IMG/VR virus record: IMGVR_UViG_3300007640_000029
Coordinates: 52,155 to 116,154 of that record
Reading direction: 5' to 3' (one strand)
Source of the DNA: a virus
DNA length: 64,000 nt
Under the pieces are notes generated by a model, which saw nothing but the letters and a program-made list of their open reading frames with translations, had not been told where the DNA came from and did no database searches. Position 1 is the stretch's first letter, and every line of letters begins with the position of its first letter. This document shows positions 26,644 through 36,990 of the stretch, in pieces. The position numbers and the translations under genes were made by a program.

Positions 26644-27445
26644 TAGAGGGATAAGCATCTTTGATGTCGGGCCTTATATTCGAATGTGACCAAAGACCCT
26701 GGAATCCCTGCATTGCTTGCGGTGATAAATCGAATGGATTACTAAGTAGATAATCTATTGCCTGTGAGTATTTGCTGTCATCGGAGTTATTCTCGGTAAG
26801 CTTTTTTCCCTTGACGTCGGTTATTCCGTTTTTATTTAGCCACTTCTTAGTCTCTATAACGGACAATCCATCCGGTAGTTCTAGGTTGCTTCTCTCAATC
26901 TCCTTTATTAATCCTCTCTTTATATCTATTTCGTGCTTCTTAGCTAGGAATAGTATTAATGACCTAAGAGATTCAATCTGTTTTTCACTATATGCGTGAA
27001 AATATCTTTCCCCCTTGAACGGGTCCTTTAAAGTCTCCACCTGGGTTTCTGGTATTTTTACGCTTGTCTTGGTAAAGAATTCACCGGTGGCCGTTCTTGT
27101 AAGCTCCCCATAGTTGCATAGCTCTATAGCTATACTTTTCTGGTTTAGAAAGGTGTTACTCTTGTTTTTTACAAATAGATGGTGTGCCCAATACTCGGAT
27201 CCGAATGCTTCTAGTATTTTGCCGTCATGCTGTGTATTTTTCCGATTGATCGGATCCAATCCCCCTATCACATAAGAGGCACCGGAGCGAATCTTATTCG
27301 TTGATGCTTTCCTATCCCTACCCCAGCTATCTATTACCCAATCGGGTCTATAATAACTCCGTGAGTGGTGTATAAAAATAGAATCTTTGAAGTTGGGATC
27401 CGGGTAATATGCTCCGGGGTCGAGCGGGTGTTTTATTATGTCCAA
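26612..27445 (-). CDS. N-acetylmuramoyl-L-alanine amidase endolysin
   Basis: A 277-residue minus-strand protein. IFIHHSRS (first zinc His), GASYVIGGLDPI, WAHHLFVKN and LNQKSIAIELCNYG are the amidase_2 landmarks. A charged helical C-terminal extension follows. There is no signal peptide, so release would need a holin or spanin. It is one of only three minus-strand genes here and lies downstream of a small minus-strand gene with a late-type promoter. Confidence 0.8.
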   Translation of the reverse strand: MDIIKHPLDPGAYYPDPNFKDSIFIHHSRSYYRPDWVIDSWGRDRKASTNKIRSGASYVIGGLDPINRKNTQHDGKILEAFGSEYWAHHLFVKNKSNTFLNQKSIAIELCNYGELTRTATGEFFTKTSVKIPETQVETLKDPFKGERYFHAYSEKQIESLRSLILFLAKKHEIDIKRGLIKEIERSNLELPDGLSVIETKKWLNKNGITDVKGKKLTENNSDDSKYSQAIDYLLSNPFDLSPQAMQGFQGLWSHSNIRPDIKDAYPSTIMLEMLRSL

Positions 27446-27458
27446 TTTAGATCAGTCC

Positions 27459-27782
27459 TTATTTTTCTCCTTTTTGCTGCGGAAGTAACTCCTCGTTTAT
27501 CCTCCTCTTAAGGTACTTGATTATCTGTTTGGGCTTTCCATTGTTTTCTTTTACAATTTTGCTGAATTCTTCCTCCTCGGATAGCGTGTCCAGATAGTTG
27601 TATAGATCGGTTGTTTGAAACATTGCGTCCACTACCTGGGGCATTTGCGTATATGCAGGCCTATAGTTCCTTGAGTTAACGCTATCCTTATACCATTCTC
27701 CTGGGACAACAACGCTTCCAGGAGCTTCTGAAACGTAATATTCGAGAAGGAAATCTTCGAAACTTTTGATGTTAGCTTTCAT
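27459..27782 (-). CDS. Small protein with capsid-targeting-like peptide (minus strand)
   Basis: A 107-residue protein starting MKANIKSFEDFLLEYYVSEA. FEDFLLE has the exact spacing of T4 YQEFIAE. A late-type motif (GATATATAGA on this strand, 27797-27788) lies 5 bases before the start. The remainder is acidic then basic, with no known motif. It is co-directional with and upstream of the endolysin. Confidence 0.6.
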   Translation of the reverse strand: MKANIKSFEDFLLEYYVSEAPGSVVVPGEWYKDSVNSRNYRPAYTQMPQVVDAMFQTTDLYNYLDTLSEEEEFSKIVKENNGKPKQIIKYLKRRINEELLPQQKGEK

Positions 27783-27787
27783 ATACT

Positions 27788-27797
27788 TCTATATATC
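27788..27797 (-). promoter_or_regulatory. Late-promoter-like motif on minus strand
   Basis: GATATATAGA read on the minus strand, at the same short distance from the ATG as in the gene at 39448. Its presence before a minus-strand gene argues that the motif tracks gene starts rather than base composition. Confidence 0.55.
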
Positions 27798-27836
27798 CTC
27801 TAACCGATTCTGGTTGGCTGATAATAAATCTAATAT

Positions 27837-29252
27837 TTGATGATAGTTGATGTTGAAAATAAAGGAACTTACTTAAAGGTTTCAACCTTTTCTGAGGATG
27901 GGAGCCTTATTTTTGTTGATGTACCTGTTCCCGAAAAGGAAAGGTTCATCTGGGAAAAATGCTCACCCTCTGATAGGAGAAAAGAGGAGGATTGGGTTAG
28001 CTGGGATGGATTTCCGGTTAGAAAGGTTAAATCCCAGAAATATGACAAATATAGGATGGTTCAGATATTGGAAGAAGCTGACCCCGAAATAACCAAGCCT
28101 CTCTTTTCATTCCAGACCCCCAAGAAATACTTTGTCGATATTGAGGTCGAGATGACCGATGAAATGAGGGATTCCCTGGATACGGCTTCAGCTAAAAATA
28201 GAGTTCTTTCTATAGGTATAGCTACTGATAAATGTCATGCGATCATGTTGGCTTTGGATCCTCTGACATCCGAACAGCAAGCGGATATACACAAGAGGAC
28301 GAATGAATATCTAGCTCCTATGGGTGACGAATGGAGCTTTAAATATCATCAATTCGAGAGCGAATATGATATGCTCTATACTTTTTTCAAAAACCTAGCA
28401 CCTAAGATGTCTTTGATCACAGGTTGGAACTGGTTTGGTTATGACTGGCCTTATTTGGTTAACAGGGCCAAAAGACTGGGCATAGATCCTAAGATAATAT
28501 CCCCCGCTAATTGGTTGATAGGTAAGAATAACCTTCCGATGCATCTCCTGATGGTCGACTACCTGGAAATATACAAGAAGTGGGATAGGGTAATAAAGAT
28601 AAAAGAAAGTAATAGACTTGACTATGTCGCAGAGAAAGCCACAGGTCTTAAAAAGATAGTGTATAATGGATCTCTGAGGGATTTGTACCAATCGGATTTT
28701 CCGAAATTTATCCTCTATAATGTTATTGACTGTGCTCTTGTCCATTACATCGACGTAAAGCTCAAGACCATGCTTACGTACTTTAAGATTGCTAATCTCA
28801 ATGGGGTCGAGATCAGTAGGGCTCTTTCTCCGGTGTGGGCAACTGAAGTAATGATGCTTCGAAAATTCCTTGAGAGAGGTCAGGTTTTTGTAAACGAGAG
28901 GAAAGAGGAAAGTCACGTCAAATTTATAGGTGGATATGTGAAGGAGCCTATAAAGGGCCTTCACGAATGGGTAGCCTGTTATGACTTCGCTTCACTGTAT
29001 CCAAACACTATTGTACAATGGGGAATATCTCCGGAGGTCTATAAAGGTAAAGAGGGGGTTAACATATCGGAAGTTAAGGATGGCTGGGTTAGAACCTCGT
29101 CTAAAGCCGTTTTTGGAGGAGACTCAGAAAGTCCAGTTCTGAAGACCATAATTAAGGATCTTTATGCCAAAAGAAAGGCAACTAAGGACCGGATGTTAAA
29201 ACTCCAGATCGAAATCGACCAGATGGAGAAACAATTGAAAAAATTAGGGTAG
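27837..29252 (+). CDS. 43: DNA polymerase B, N-terminal half (exonuclease and palm motif A)
   Basis: A 471-residue N-terminal piece of a T4 gp43-type polymerase. Exo I is KYFVDIEVEM (about residue 99), Exo II ITGWNWFGYDWPYL (about 198), Exo III YNVIDCALVHYID. Palm motif A is CYDFASLYPNTIVQW (about 383). The protein ends in a charged heptad-like helix (RMLKLQIEIDQMEKQLKKL), just where the fingers should start. Motifs B and C are in a separate gene at 50515, about 21 kb away. The two halves presumably assemble into one enzyme. Confidence 0.92.
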   Translation: MMIVDVENKGTYLKVSTFSEDGSLIFVDVPVPEKERFIWEKCSPSDRRKEEDWVSWDGFPVRKVKSQKYDKYRMVQILEEADPEITKPLFSFQTPKKYFVDIEVEMTDEMRDSLDTASAKNRVLSIGIATDKCHAIMLALDPLTSEQQADIHKRTNEYLAPMGDEWSFKYHQFESEYDMLYTFFKNLAPKMSLITGWNWFGYDWPYLVNRAKRLGIDPKIISPANWLIGKNNLPMHLLMVDYLEIYKKWDRVIKIKESNRLDYVAEKATGLKKIVYNGSLRDLYQSDFPKFILYNVIDCALVHYIDVKLKTMLTYFKIANLNGVEISRALSPVWATEVMMLRKFLERGQVFVNERKEESHVKFIGGYVKEPIKGLHEWVACYDFASLYPNTIVQWGISPEVYKGKEGVNISEVKDGWVRTSSKAVFGGDSESPVLKTIIKDLYAKRKATKDRMLKLQIEIDQMEKQLKKLG

Positions 29253-29289
29253 AAAATCTCAAAAATACTCGCACTCCGAAGACCCACTT

Positions 29290-29300
29290 GATATATAAAA
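29290..29300 (+). promoter_or_regulatory. Late-promoter-like motif GATATATAAAA
   Basis: It lies 43 bases before the gp56-like gene. Confidence 0.5.
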
Positions 29301-29343
29301 AACCTGGTGTCGGAAGGGCTTAAAATAGAGCAAATAAAAAAAT

Positions 29344-29811
29344 ATGGCAAACATCGATAACACATGCGCAGAACTAGAAATCAAGGATCTGTACTCCGAA
29401 TCTTCCGACACTCTGGGTGAAATTCTTGAACTTCAAGCAGATACACAGAAGAACGTTTATGGCTACAATTTTCAGGACATGACCCTCAGGGAGCTGATGG
29501 ATTTTTGGCATATGAACAATCATGCGATGATTGATGAAATCCACGAAGCTACTGATGCCTTGGGAGGAATTAAACAAGGTGACGGAAATGCAATCTGGAA
29601 AAGATGGAAGCAGGCGTATAAAAATTACTCAGAGATCCGATTCAAGGATCTGTCCGAATCGGACCAGCTTGAATGTAAGTTTGAAATAATTGATATGCTT
29701 CATTTCTTTATGAACTATGCTGCATCCATTGGAATGACTTCTCAGGAGATGTACAATATGTACATGAGTAAAAACGAGGAGAATAGAAGGAGACAGCAGA
29801 ACAATTATTGA
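29344..29811 (+). CDS. 56: gp56-like dCTP/dUTP pyrophosphatase
   Basis: A 155-residue all-alpha pyrophosphatase. IDEIHEATDALGGI, AIWKRWKQAY, DQLECKFEIIDMLHFFMNY, IGMTSQEMYNMYMSKNEEN align closely with T4 gp56 (AVWKKWKARY, DQLEIKFELVDIFHFVLNM, LGMNAEEIFKLYYLKNKEN). Acidic residues in ExxEA and ExxD bind Mg. T4 gp56 converts dCTP and dUTP to monophosphates. It begins the dNTP-synthesis run with nrdB and nrdA. Confidence 0.85.
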   Translation: MANIDNTCAELEIKDLYSESSDTLGEILELQADTQKNVYGYNFQDMTLRELMDFWHMNNHAMIDEIHEATDALGGIKQGDGNAIWKRWKQAYKNYSEIRFKDLSESDQLECKFEIIDMLHFFMNYAASIGMTSQEMYNMYMSKNEENRRRQQNNY

Positions 29812-29851
29812 TAACAAATAACAATTAAACAAAACTTAAAAATTGATACCA

Positions 29852-30832
29852 ATGGAGGGATATTCGTTGCCTGAACCGATATTACAGGAAAATCCAAATC
29901 GATTTGTGATTTTTCCAATAGAGCACCCGGAGATATGGGATATGTATAAAAAACAGCAAGCATGCATCTGGACTGCTGAAGAGATTGATCTATCCAGTGA
30001 CATAGATGATTGGAGAAATAAGCTGAACGATAATGAGAGGCACTTCATAAAGCATGTTTTAGCCTTTTTTGCTGCTTCTGATGGGATAGTTAACGAGAAC
30101 CTCGCTGAGAATTTTGTTGGTGAAGTTCAATATACGGAGGCTAAATTTTTCTATGGGTTTCAGATAATGATGGAGAACATCCATTCCGAAACCTATTCTT
30201 TGCTAATAGACACCTACATTACAGATCCAGCGGAGAAGACCAAGCTTTTCAATGCTATAGATACTATTCCCGCGGTAAAGAAGAAAGCTGAATGGGCACT
30301 TAAGTGGGTAGACTCCGAGTATTTCCAGGAGAGACTGATTGCCTTTGCTGCTGTGGAGGGAATATTCTTTTCCGGCTCCTTCTGCTCCATTTTCTGGCTT
30401 AAGAAAAGAGGGTTAATGCCAGGACTTAGTTTCTCTAACGAGCTGATTTCTAGGGACGAAGGAATGCATTGTGATTTTGCTGTTATGCTCCATAATAACT
30501 TCGTGAATAACAGGGTTTCTGAGGAGAGAATAAAAGAGATTATCCTAAGTGCACTTGAGATAGAAAAAGAATTCATCACTGAGTCTTTGCCAGTTAAATT
30601 GATCGGTATGAATTCGGATCTTATGAAGCAATATCTGGAATTTGTTGCAGATAGGCTCCTGGTTGATCTGAAATGTTCTAAGGTCTTTAATGTCGATAAC
30701 CCATTTGACTTTATGACAAACATATCACTACAGGGAAAGACTAACTTTTTCGAGAAGAGAGTTGGTGAATATCAAAAAGCGGGGGTCATGAATTCCTCGG
30801 AGAACGCATTCGATATGGATGTGGACTTTTAA
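29852..30832 (+). CDS. nrdB: Class I ribonucleotide reductase small subunit
   Basis: A 326-residue R2 subunit. Iron ligands are seen in [32 protein letters not shown] and [11 protein letters not shown]. The length is typical for short phage or organelle-like R2. ATG 29852 is preferred to TTG 29843. The C-terminal tail [10 protein letters not shown] is the usual R1-binding acidic end. It pairs with NrdA immediately downstream. Confidence 0.93.
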   Translation: MEGYSLPEPILQENPNRFVIFPIEHPEIWDMYKKQQACIWTAEEIDLSSDIDDWRNKLNDNERHFIKHVLAFFAASDGIVNENLAENFVGEVQYTEAKFFYGFQIMMENIHSETYSLLIDTYITDPAEKTKLFNAIDTIPAVKKKAEWALKWVDSEYFQERLIAFAAVEGIFFSGSFCSIFWLKKRGLMPGLSFSNELISRDEGMHCDFAVMLHNNFVNNRVSEERIKEIILSALEIEKEFITESLPVKLIGMNSDLMKQYLEFVADRLLVDLKCSKVFNVDNPFDFMTNISLQGKTNFFEKRVGEYQKAGVMNSSENAFDMDVDF

Positions 30833-30849
30833 AAAAAATAAATTAGAGA

Positions 30850-33342
30850 ATGTACGTAACTAAAAGAGACGGATCGAGCGAAGCGGTTAGATTTGATAAG
30901 GTATCTAATCGCGTAAGAAAAATGACATATGGGCTAAATACAGATTTTGTGGATTCCATGGGGATATCCCAGAAGGTTATCGCCGGGATTTATGATGGTA
31001 TTACAACGGGAGAACTAGATAACTTAGCAGCTGAAACTGCTGCTTCTCTTATTCCGGTCCACCCAGATCACTCCATCTTAGCTTCTAGAATAGCCGTCTC
31101 AAGGTTACACAAAACAACTAAAAAGAAATTCTCTGATACGATAGAGGATCTTTATTCTTACATAGATCCTGAAACGGGCAAGCCTGCTGGTCTGATCAGC
31201 GACGAAACCTATGAGGTTGTCAAGAAAAATAAGAATAAGCTGGATTCTGCGATCATACACGACCGAGATTTTAACTTCGAATACTTCGGATTTAAAACTC
31301 TTGAGAAGAGTTACCTTTTGAAAATGCACGGGAACCCTTCGGAAACACCTCAACACATGTACATGAGAGTTGCAGTTGGGATATGGGGTAGTGACATAAA
31401 AAATGCCATTAAAACATATGAGCTCCTATCGACCCATATGATGACTCATGCAACCCCGACCTTATTTAATGCCGGGACTAAGAAGCCCCAGCTTTCCTCT
31501 TGTTTCCTACTTACCATGAGTGAGGATTCAATCCCAGGGATTTATAAGACATTATCAGACGTTGCTCTAATCTCCCAAAATGCTGGTGGAATCGGATTAG
31601 CCATACACAACGTAAGATCTACCGGATCTTATATTCGTGGGACAAATGGAAAGTCCAATGGAATTGTTCCGATGCTCAAGGTTTATAACGAGACCGCAAG
31701 ATACGTTGACCAAGGAGGTGGTAAAAGGAAAGGATCTTTCGCTATTTACCTTGAACCCTGGCACGCTGATGTTGAGGATTTTCTAGAGCTGAGAAAGAAC
31801 ACGGGAAAGGAAGAGAGAAGAGCCAGAGATTTGTTCTTGGCCCTTTGGGTTCCTGATCTATTCATGGAGAGGGTGGAGAAGGATGAGAACTGGTCCTTGA
31901 TTTCACCATCAGAAGTTCCTGGACTACATGAAGTCTACGGAGAAGAGTTTAACAAAAAATACATAGCTGCCGAAAAAGCAGGTAAGGCTAGAAAGACTGT
32001 TCGTGCTCGCGAGCTTTGGGGAAAAATAGTTGAGTCTCAGATAGAAACAGGCACTCCCTATATACTTTACAAGGATGCTGCAAACAGGAAGTCTAACCAG
32101 CAGAATCTTGGTACCATAAAATCCTCTAATCTCTGTACTGAGATAATAGAATACACTGATAAGGACGAGCAGGCTGTTTGTAACCTTGCATCTATCGCGG
32201 TAAATAAATTCCTTAAATCCACGGACGCCCGAACTTCTAAGATTATTAGGGGTAAGTGTGAGGTAGACCACGATCTACTTTATGATGTAGCTTATCAAAC
32301 TGCTATTAACCTAAACAAGGTTATAGATGTTAATTTCTATCCGACCCCAGAGACTAAAAAATCCAACATGAGACATAGGCCTATAGGTATAGGTATACAA
32401 GGTCTGGCTGATCTTTATGCTCTTATGGGAATACCGTTCTCTTCGGATGAGGCTAGAACTATTAACTCGGATATATTTGAAACCATATACTACGCAGCTA
32501 TGTCTGCTTCTGTGTCGCTTGCTAAAAAACTTGGTCCGTATGAGACCTTCGAAGGTTCGCCTTTAAGCGAGGGAAAATTCCAGTTTAATCTTTGGAATTT
32601 TACGGATGAGGAGTTATCAGGAAGGTGGGATTGGAAAAAGCTACGAAAGGATGTGATGAAGCACGGAGCTAGAAATTCATTGCTCTTAGCTCCGATGCCA
32701 ACAGCATCTACTGCTCAGATTATGGGTAACAATGAGGCTTTTGAACCATTCACTTCCAATATCTATACGAGAAGAACTTTAAGCGGTGAATTCATAGTAA
32801 TAAACAAGCATCTGGTAAGTGATTTAATTTCTCTCAATCTCTGGGACGAGGATATGAAGAATATGATCATCATCCATAAGGGGTCTATCCAGAATATACC
32901 TAATATACCTGAAGATATAAAAGAAATCTACAAGACGGTTTGGGAGATAAAGCAGAAGGATCTAATCGAGATGTCTGCGGAGAGAGGTAAATTTATCTGC
33001 CAGTCTCAGTCTCTCAATCTCTTTATAGAGGGTGTGAATGCAGCTAAACTAACCGCTGCACATTTCCATTCTTGGAAGTTGGGTCTCAAAACAGGCATGT
33101 ATTACTTAAGGACTAAGGCTGCAGTAGATGCTCTTTCTGGACTTGGTATTGATGCTAGTAAGTATAATAAACCTAACCCAACCGAAACATTGAAAAAAGA
33201 GATCCAGGTAAAAGAAGCTTCGGAAGCTACTAAACTATCTTCCGAATCTAGCGAGGAGCTAAAGGAACTTGCTAACCAGACTATAACGGACTTATCCTGC
33301 AGTTTAGACAACCCGGATGATTGTTTAGCTTGCGGATCTTAA
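30850..33342 (+). CDS. nrdA: Class I ribonucleotide reductase large subunit
   Basis: An 830-residue R1 subunit. The N-terminal ATP cone ([17 protein letters not shown]) is intact, so allosteric activity control is likely. Barrel landmarks are [32 protein letters not shown] and [20 protein letters not shown]. The C-terminal CLACGS supplies the redox-active Cys pair that thioredoxin (gene at 54726) could reduce. It starts 17 bases after nrdB. Confidence 0.95.
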   Translation: MYVTKRDGSSEAVRFDKVSNRVRKMTYGLNTDFVDSMGISQKVIAGIYDGITTGELDNLAAETAASLIPVHPDHSILASRIAVSRLHKTTKKKFSDTIEDLYSYIDPETGKPAGLISDETYEVVKKNKNKLDSAIIHDRDFNFEYFGFKTLEKSYLLKMHGNPSETPQHMYMRVAVGIWGSDIKNAIKTYELLSTHMMTHATPTLFNAGTKKPQLSSCFLLTMSEDSIPGIYKTLSDVALISQNAGGIGLAIHNVRSTGSYIRGTNGKSNGIVPMLKVYNETARYVDQGGGKRKGSFAIYLEPWHADVEDFLELRKNTGKEERRARDLFLALWVPDLFMERVEKDENWSLISPSEVPGLHEVYGEEFNKKYIAAEKAGKARKTVRARELWGKIVESQIETGTPYILYKDAANRKSNQQNLGTIKSSNLCTEIIEYTDKDEQAVCNLASIAVNKFLKSTDARTSKIIRGKCEVDHDLLYDVAYQTAINLNKVIDVNFYPTPETKKSNMRHRPIGIGIQGLADLYALMGIPFSSDEARTINSDIFETIYYAAMSASVSLAKKLGPYETFEGSPLSEGKFQFNLWNFTDEELSGRWDWKKLRKDVMKHGARNSLLLAPMPTASTAQIMGNNEAFEPFTSNIYTRRTLSGEFIVINKHLVSDLISLNLWDEDMKNMIIIHKGSIQNIPNIPEDIKEIYKTVWEIKQKDLIEMSAERGKFICQSQSLNLFIEGVNAAKLTAAHFHSWKLGLKTGMYYLRTKAAVDALSGLGIDASKYNKPNPTETLKKEIQVKEASEATKLSSESSEELKELANQTITDLSCSLDNPDDCLACGS

Positions 33343-33352
33343 AAATCAGACA

Positions 33353-34939
33353 ATGAGCAAAATATATGGCTTTTACGGTGGTGCTCACGATGCTTCCATA
33401 GTTTATATAGAAGACGGGAAGATCAAGATAGCTATCCAGGAGGAGAGAATAACCAGAGTTAAGAGCGGGGATACGGATTTTTCTTATCCCGCTCTTTCTT
33501 TGGAAAAAATACAGGATTTTACAGGAGTGCCTATAGACGAGGCAGACTATCTGACTACTGCTACTCCAACCTCGTATGTCTTCATAAAAGATAACCTCGG
33601 GGACAGACAAGTGAGAGAATTTCCACATCACGAATGTCACGCTGCTTCCACTTATTTTACTTCAGGATTTTCTGGAAAATGTATGATGGTTTCTTACGAT
33701 GGTGGAGGGGACGGTAACTACGGAGACGTCTGGTTATGTGAGGATGGCAAAATGGAACAGGTTTTTTCTATGCCCTCCCATATTTTCGGATCGTTAGCTA
33801 ACTTATGGACTCAAGCAACATCTATCCTTGGATGGAAACCTCATCAAGATGAGGGCAAAGTCATGGGTATGTCTGCTAACGGAAGATATGACGAGTATCT
33901 TCAGTCGCTAATGAACCAGATAATTTTTTATGAAGAGCCAGGTTCTCTCTCAATAAAAAATGCTGGAACGGATCTTTTTGCTAATTATGCTTTTAACAAG
34001 GTAAGAGAAAGAGGAATATTGGATTCTGAAGAAGGTAGACAGAATTTTGCTAGAGCTGTACAGGATGTTACTGAGAATATAATGGTTCGCTTTATAAAGG
34101 ACCTTTGTTATAAATATCCGGAGCATTCTAAAAAAATAGGGCTATCTGGTGGTCTTTTCCATAATGTTAAGATGAACCAGAAGATAAATGAGATAGACCT
34201 TATAGACGAGATATATGTCGTCCCGGTAATGGGAGACGAGGGGGTTTCTCTAGGTTCCGCTATATGTATGGCCAGGGACCTTGGCGAAATTAAACATCCA
34301 TTTAAGCTTGATAACTGTTTTTATGGATTGGACTACAACCAAGAAGAGATATCGGAAGCTATCTCCCAATACGACGACTTGGATGAAAGTGATCTTTCGC
34401 TGGATGATTTGGCTTCACATATAGTTCGGGGCGATATAGTGGGTCTATTCAACGGTAAATTCGAATATGGTGCTAGAGCTCTGGGTGCAAGGTCCATCTT
34501 GGTTAATCCCTCAGATCCAGAAATGCACGCAAAACTTAATGAAAGGTTGGGAAGGAATCAGGTTATGCCTTTTGCACCTGCTGTTCTCTCTGAGTTTTCA
34601 GAAGATTTATTTGAATTCGGGTGGAAGTCTAAGTATTCCTCTGAATTCATGACTATTTGCTATACTGTTAAGAGCGAATGGAGGGATAAAATATCCGCTT
34701 GCTACCATAGGGAGGATAAGACTTCCAGACCTCAATTGGTTAATAAGGAAACAAATGGGTACTTCTGGGAAGTTATTAATGCATTCTACAAAAAAACTGG
34801 TATACCTGCGGTCCTAAATACTTCTTTCAACGGTCACGGGGAACCCATAATAGATAATCCTCATCATGCCATTCGTCATCTGAGAAACGGTACGATAGAT
34901 ATTCTTGTTATTGGGAATAGGGTACTTAGAAAAAAATAA
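33353..34939 (+). CDS. NodU/CmcH-family carbamoyltransferase
   Basis: A 528-residue protein. IYGFYGGAHDASIVYIEDG is the first ATPase-like strand-turn; HHECHAAS, SYDGGGDGNYG and LSGGLFHNVKMNQKI are the YgjD/Kae1-like core; GKFEYGARALGARSIL and VLNTSFNGHGEPI mark the C-terminal domain. The family uses carbamoyl phosphate and ATP to add a carbamoyl group to sugars, antibiotics or tRNA. The next two genes follow tightly and may act with it. Confidence 0.85.
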   Translation: MSKIYGFYGGAHDASIVYIEDGKIKIAIQEERITRVKSGDTDFSYPALSLEKIQDFTGVPIDEADYLTTATPTSYVFIKDNLGDRQVREFPHHECHAASTYFTSGFSGKCMMVSYDGGGDGNYGDVWLCEDGKMEQVFSMPSHIFGSLANLWTQATSILGWKPHQDEGKVMGMSANGRYDEYLQSLMNQIIFYEEPGSLSIKNAGTDLFANYAFNKVRERGILDSEEGRQNFARAVQDVTENIMVRFIKDLCYKYPEHSKKIGLSGGLFHNVKMNQKINEIDLIDEIYVVPVMGDEGVSLGSAICMARDLGEIKHPFKLDNCFYGLDYNQEEISEAISQYDDLDESDLSLDDLASHIVRGDIVGLFNGKFEYGARALGARSILVNPSDPEMHAKLNERLGRNQVMPFAPAVLSEFSEDLFEFGWKSKYSSEFMTICYTVKSEWRDKISACYHREDKTSRPQLVNKETNGYFWEVINAFYKKTGIPAVLNTSFNGHGEPIIDNPHHAIRHLRNGTIDILVIGNRVLRKK

Positions 34940-34943
34940 GATA

Positions 34944-35693
34944 ATGGGACTAGCTTTAGATTTTAATAAAGGATTTAGAATAACACTAGGATCTTTCCCT
35001 GGTGTGCCTCCGGGGGAAACTTTGCTATGTACAATTAGCGAAAGAATGCATGGCATGAAGGAATATGGAATACTAGAAAGCGTTGTTATGCATCAACACA
35101 CGTGGTTCTCTTTTTTCCGGTCCTTCGCTGGTGATATAAAGGTGGAGGTTTACTACTGCGATTCAGAGTTTGGTATGATGAAGGTAGGTGAAGAATCTTA
35201 CGATCCTCGTGGCAAGAAGGTTAAAATAGATCTACACGCGGAATCTCTATCTGATGCCAAATGTTGGGCTGAGCAAGCTTTGGTTTACATGAGGGAGAAG
35301 CAATGCCAGGTTTATCTTGGGATTGAAGGAGAATTTTCGTCCAAAATCGAAAGGATATTTAAGCACAGTGGGATGCTAATAAATTCCCAAGAGGAAGATC
35401 TTGAAACTTATGCCCATTTTGAGATAGGAAGATTTGACATGGAAAATAATGGAATATCTGCGACCGGAACCCCCCAGGGGTACCAGGATCTTTATTCCGG
35501 TTGGATCTGTAAATCTGGATGGAGATATTATAAGAGCTTTAAAAATCCTAGGGATTGGGGAACACTGGAAAGTTATGAAATAGCTCGGGATATACTGGGT
35601 CTCAATGAAATATCATCGACCAGAAAGGGATATTCCAACCGGGAGAAGTGGGAGTCCCGTCGACAGGTCTACGATAGCGGGTTTTTCAAATAA
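34944..35693 (+). CDS. Unknown protein in carbamoyltransferase cluster
   Basis: A 249-residue protein with no recognised family; ATG 34944 is 4 bases after the carbamoyltransferase stop. Visible features are Trp/Tyr-rich segments (YSGWICKSGWRYYKSF, about residue 185) and His pairs (MHQHTWFSFFRSF, about residue 48). The tight spacing suggests shared work with the carbamoyltransferase and methyltransferase. Confidence 0.55.
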   Translation: MGLALDFNKGFRITLGSFPGVPPGETLLCTISERMHGMKEYGILESVVMHQHTWFSFFRSFAGDIKVEVYYCDSEFGMMKVGEESYDPRGKKVKIDLHAESLSDAKCWAEQALVYMREKQCQVYLGIEGEFSSKIERIFKHSGMLINSQEEDLETYAHFEIGRFDMENNGISATGTPQGYQDLYSGWICKSGWRYYKSFKNPRDWGTLESYEIARDILGLNEISSTRKGYSNREKWESRRQVYDSGFFK

Positions 35694-35702
35694 TACGAGT
35701 AA

Positions 35703-36308
35703 ATGGAGAGGGAAGATTTAATAGACGAGTATTTCGTAAAAAGGGGTTATAAGGTAGGAGCTGAGATCGGATCTCTTAAGGGTGAATTCTCTGCGGAGAT
35801 ACTGAAAAGGTGGGAAGGTGAACTCTACATGGTGGATGTGTGGAGGAGTTTAGACGAGGAAGATTATCCGGATTCTTCTAATCACGGTAAGCATTCACCC
35901 TATATGATTCTCAGTGAATGTGTAGATAGAATGGCCCCATTCGGCAGGAGAGCTATTATGATAAGGGCATTTTCTGATCAGGCATATAAGCTATTTCCCG
36001 ACGAGAGCCTAGATTTTGTTTTTATTGATGCTAACCACTCATACGATTCTGTCAAGGAGGATATAAATCTCTGGTACCCCAAGGTAAGAAAGGGAGGATT
36101 GGTCATGGGACATGATTATCTCGACATGGACTGGTATAACGATCCATTATTTTTACCGAACGGGAAGGATAAGCATATTTATGATGAATATGGCTATTCC
36201 GGGGTATTTGGGGTAAATCCTGCGGTAGATGAATTTTGTGAATCCAGAGGATACCAGGTGTCAAAAACTAATGAATGGTACGGAACCTGGTATTTTGAAA
36301 AGAAATAG
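35703..36308 (+). CDS. SAM-dependent methyltransferase (Methyltransf_24 type)
   Basis: A 201-residue class I methyltransferase. The SAM-binding glycine motif is GAEIGSLKGEFSAEIL (about residues 20-35), followed by ELYMVDVW, LDFVFIDANHSYDSVKEDI and VRKGGLVMGHDY, which are typical of the Methyltransf_24/TylF-like group acting on sugars or small molecules. It is third in the carbamoyltransferase cluster. Confidence 0.75.
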   Translation: MEREDLIDEYFVKRGYKVGAEIGSLKGEFSAEILKRWEGELYMVDVWRSLDEEDYPDSSNHGKHSPYMILSECVDRMAPFGRRAIMIRAFSDQAYKLFPDESLDFVFIDANHSYDSVKEDINLWYPKVRKGGLVMGHDYLDMDWYNDPLFLPNGKDKHIYDEYGYSGVFGVNPAVDEFCESRGYQVSKTNEWYGTWYFEKK

Positions 36309-36348
36309 TCTAATTTGACTATATAGATAAAAAAACAACTATTCTAGT

Positions 36349-36990
36349 ATGGATAAGGTTAAAAGCTACGAATATTTCATCAACGAGAGAGAAATCCCGG
36401 ACAAGCAGGGGGAAATCCTGATCATAATGGGTCCTCCCGGATCTGGTAAGGGAACAATTTCTAAAAAATTGGAGTCCGGTAATGGATTTACTCATATCTC
36501 CACCGGAGAGCTCATACGAAATTCAAAAGACGAAGAACTGAAGAAAATTGTAGCCGGTGGTGATTACATACCGGATCGAATCATGGCTAGAATGTTAAGA
36601 AAGGAGCTAGGAAAGGCGGATCTTGAGAAGGGGGTAGTCATAGACGGATTTCCAAGAACATTAAAGCAAACCAAAATGCTTGATTCCATTCTGGGAAAAT
36701 TAGGGGTAGGCCTAAGCCACTGCGTCTACTTGGATCTGAGCAGAAAGAAATCTAGGGAAAGGATACTGAAAAGGGCAGAAAAGGAAAATAGGGAAGACGA
36801 TAAAAACGAGGAAGTAATAAATAAGAGGTTCGACAAATACGAAAGCAAAACTAAACCTCTCCTGGATAAGTACAGAAAAAGCAGAAAACTAGTTAAAATC
36901 GACGCTTCTCTTAAACCCGATGAGGTTTATAAGGATGTTCTCAAAAAAATAGGGATAAATCAGGAATCCGGTGGAGAAGAAAAATCGTAA
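36349..36990 (+). CDS. Adenylate kinase with capsid-targeting-like peptide
   Basis: A 213-residue protein. After an added N-terminus MDKVKSYEYFINEREIPD comes a standard adenylate kinase: P-loop IIMGPPGSGKGT (about residue 25), HISTGELIR, VIDGFPRTLKQ and a lid region. The added YEYFINE matches the spacing of the T4 IPIII targeting peptide, so the mature enzyme may start after Glu13 and be packaged. Bacterial adenylate kinases lack this leader. It overlaps the next gene by 20 bases. Confidence 0.85.
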   Translation: MDKVKSYEYFINEREIPDKQGEILIIMGPPGSGKGTISKKLESGNGFTHISTGELIRNSKDEELKKIVAGGDYIPDRIMARMLRKELGKADLEKGVVIDGFPRTLKQTKMLDSILGKLGVGLSHCVYLDLSRKKSRERILKRAEKENREDDKNEEVINKRFDKYESKTKPLLDKYRKSRKLVKIDASLKPDEVYKDVLKKIGINQESGGEEKS

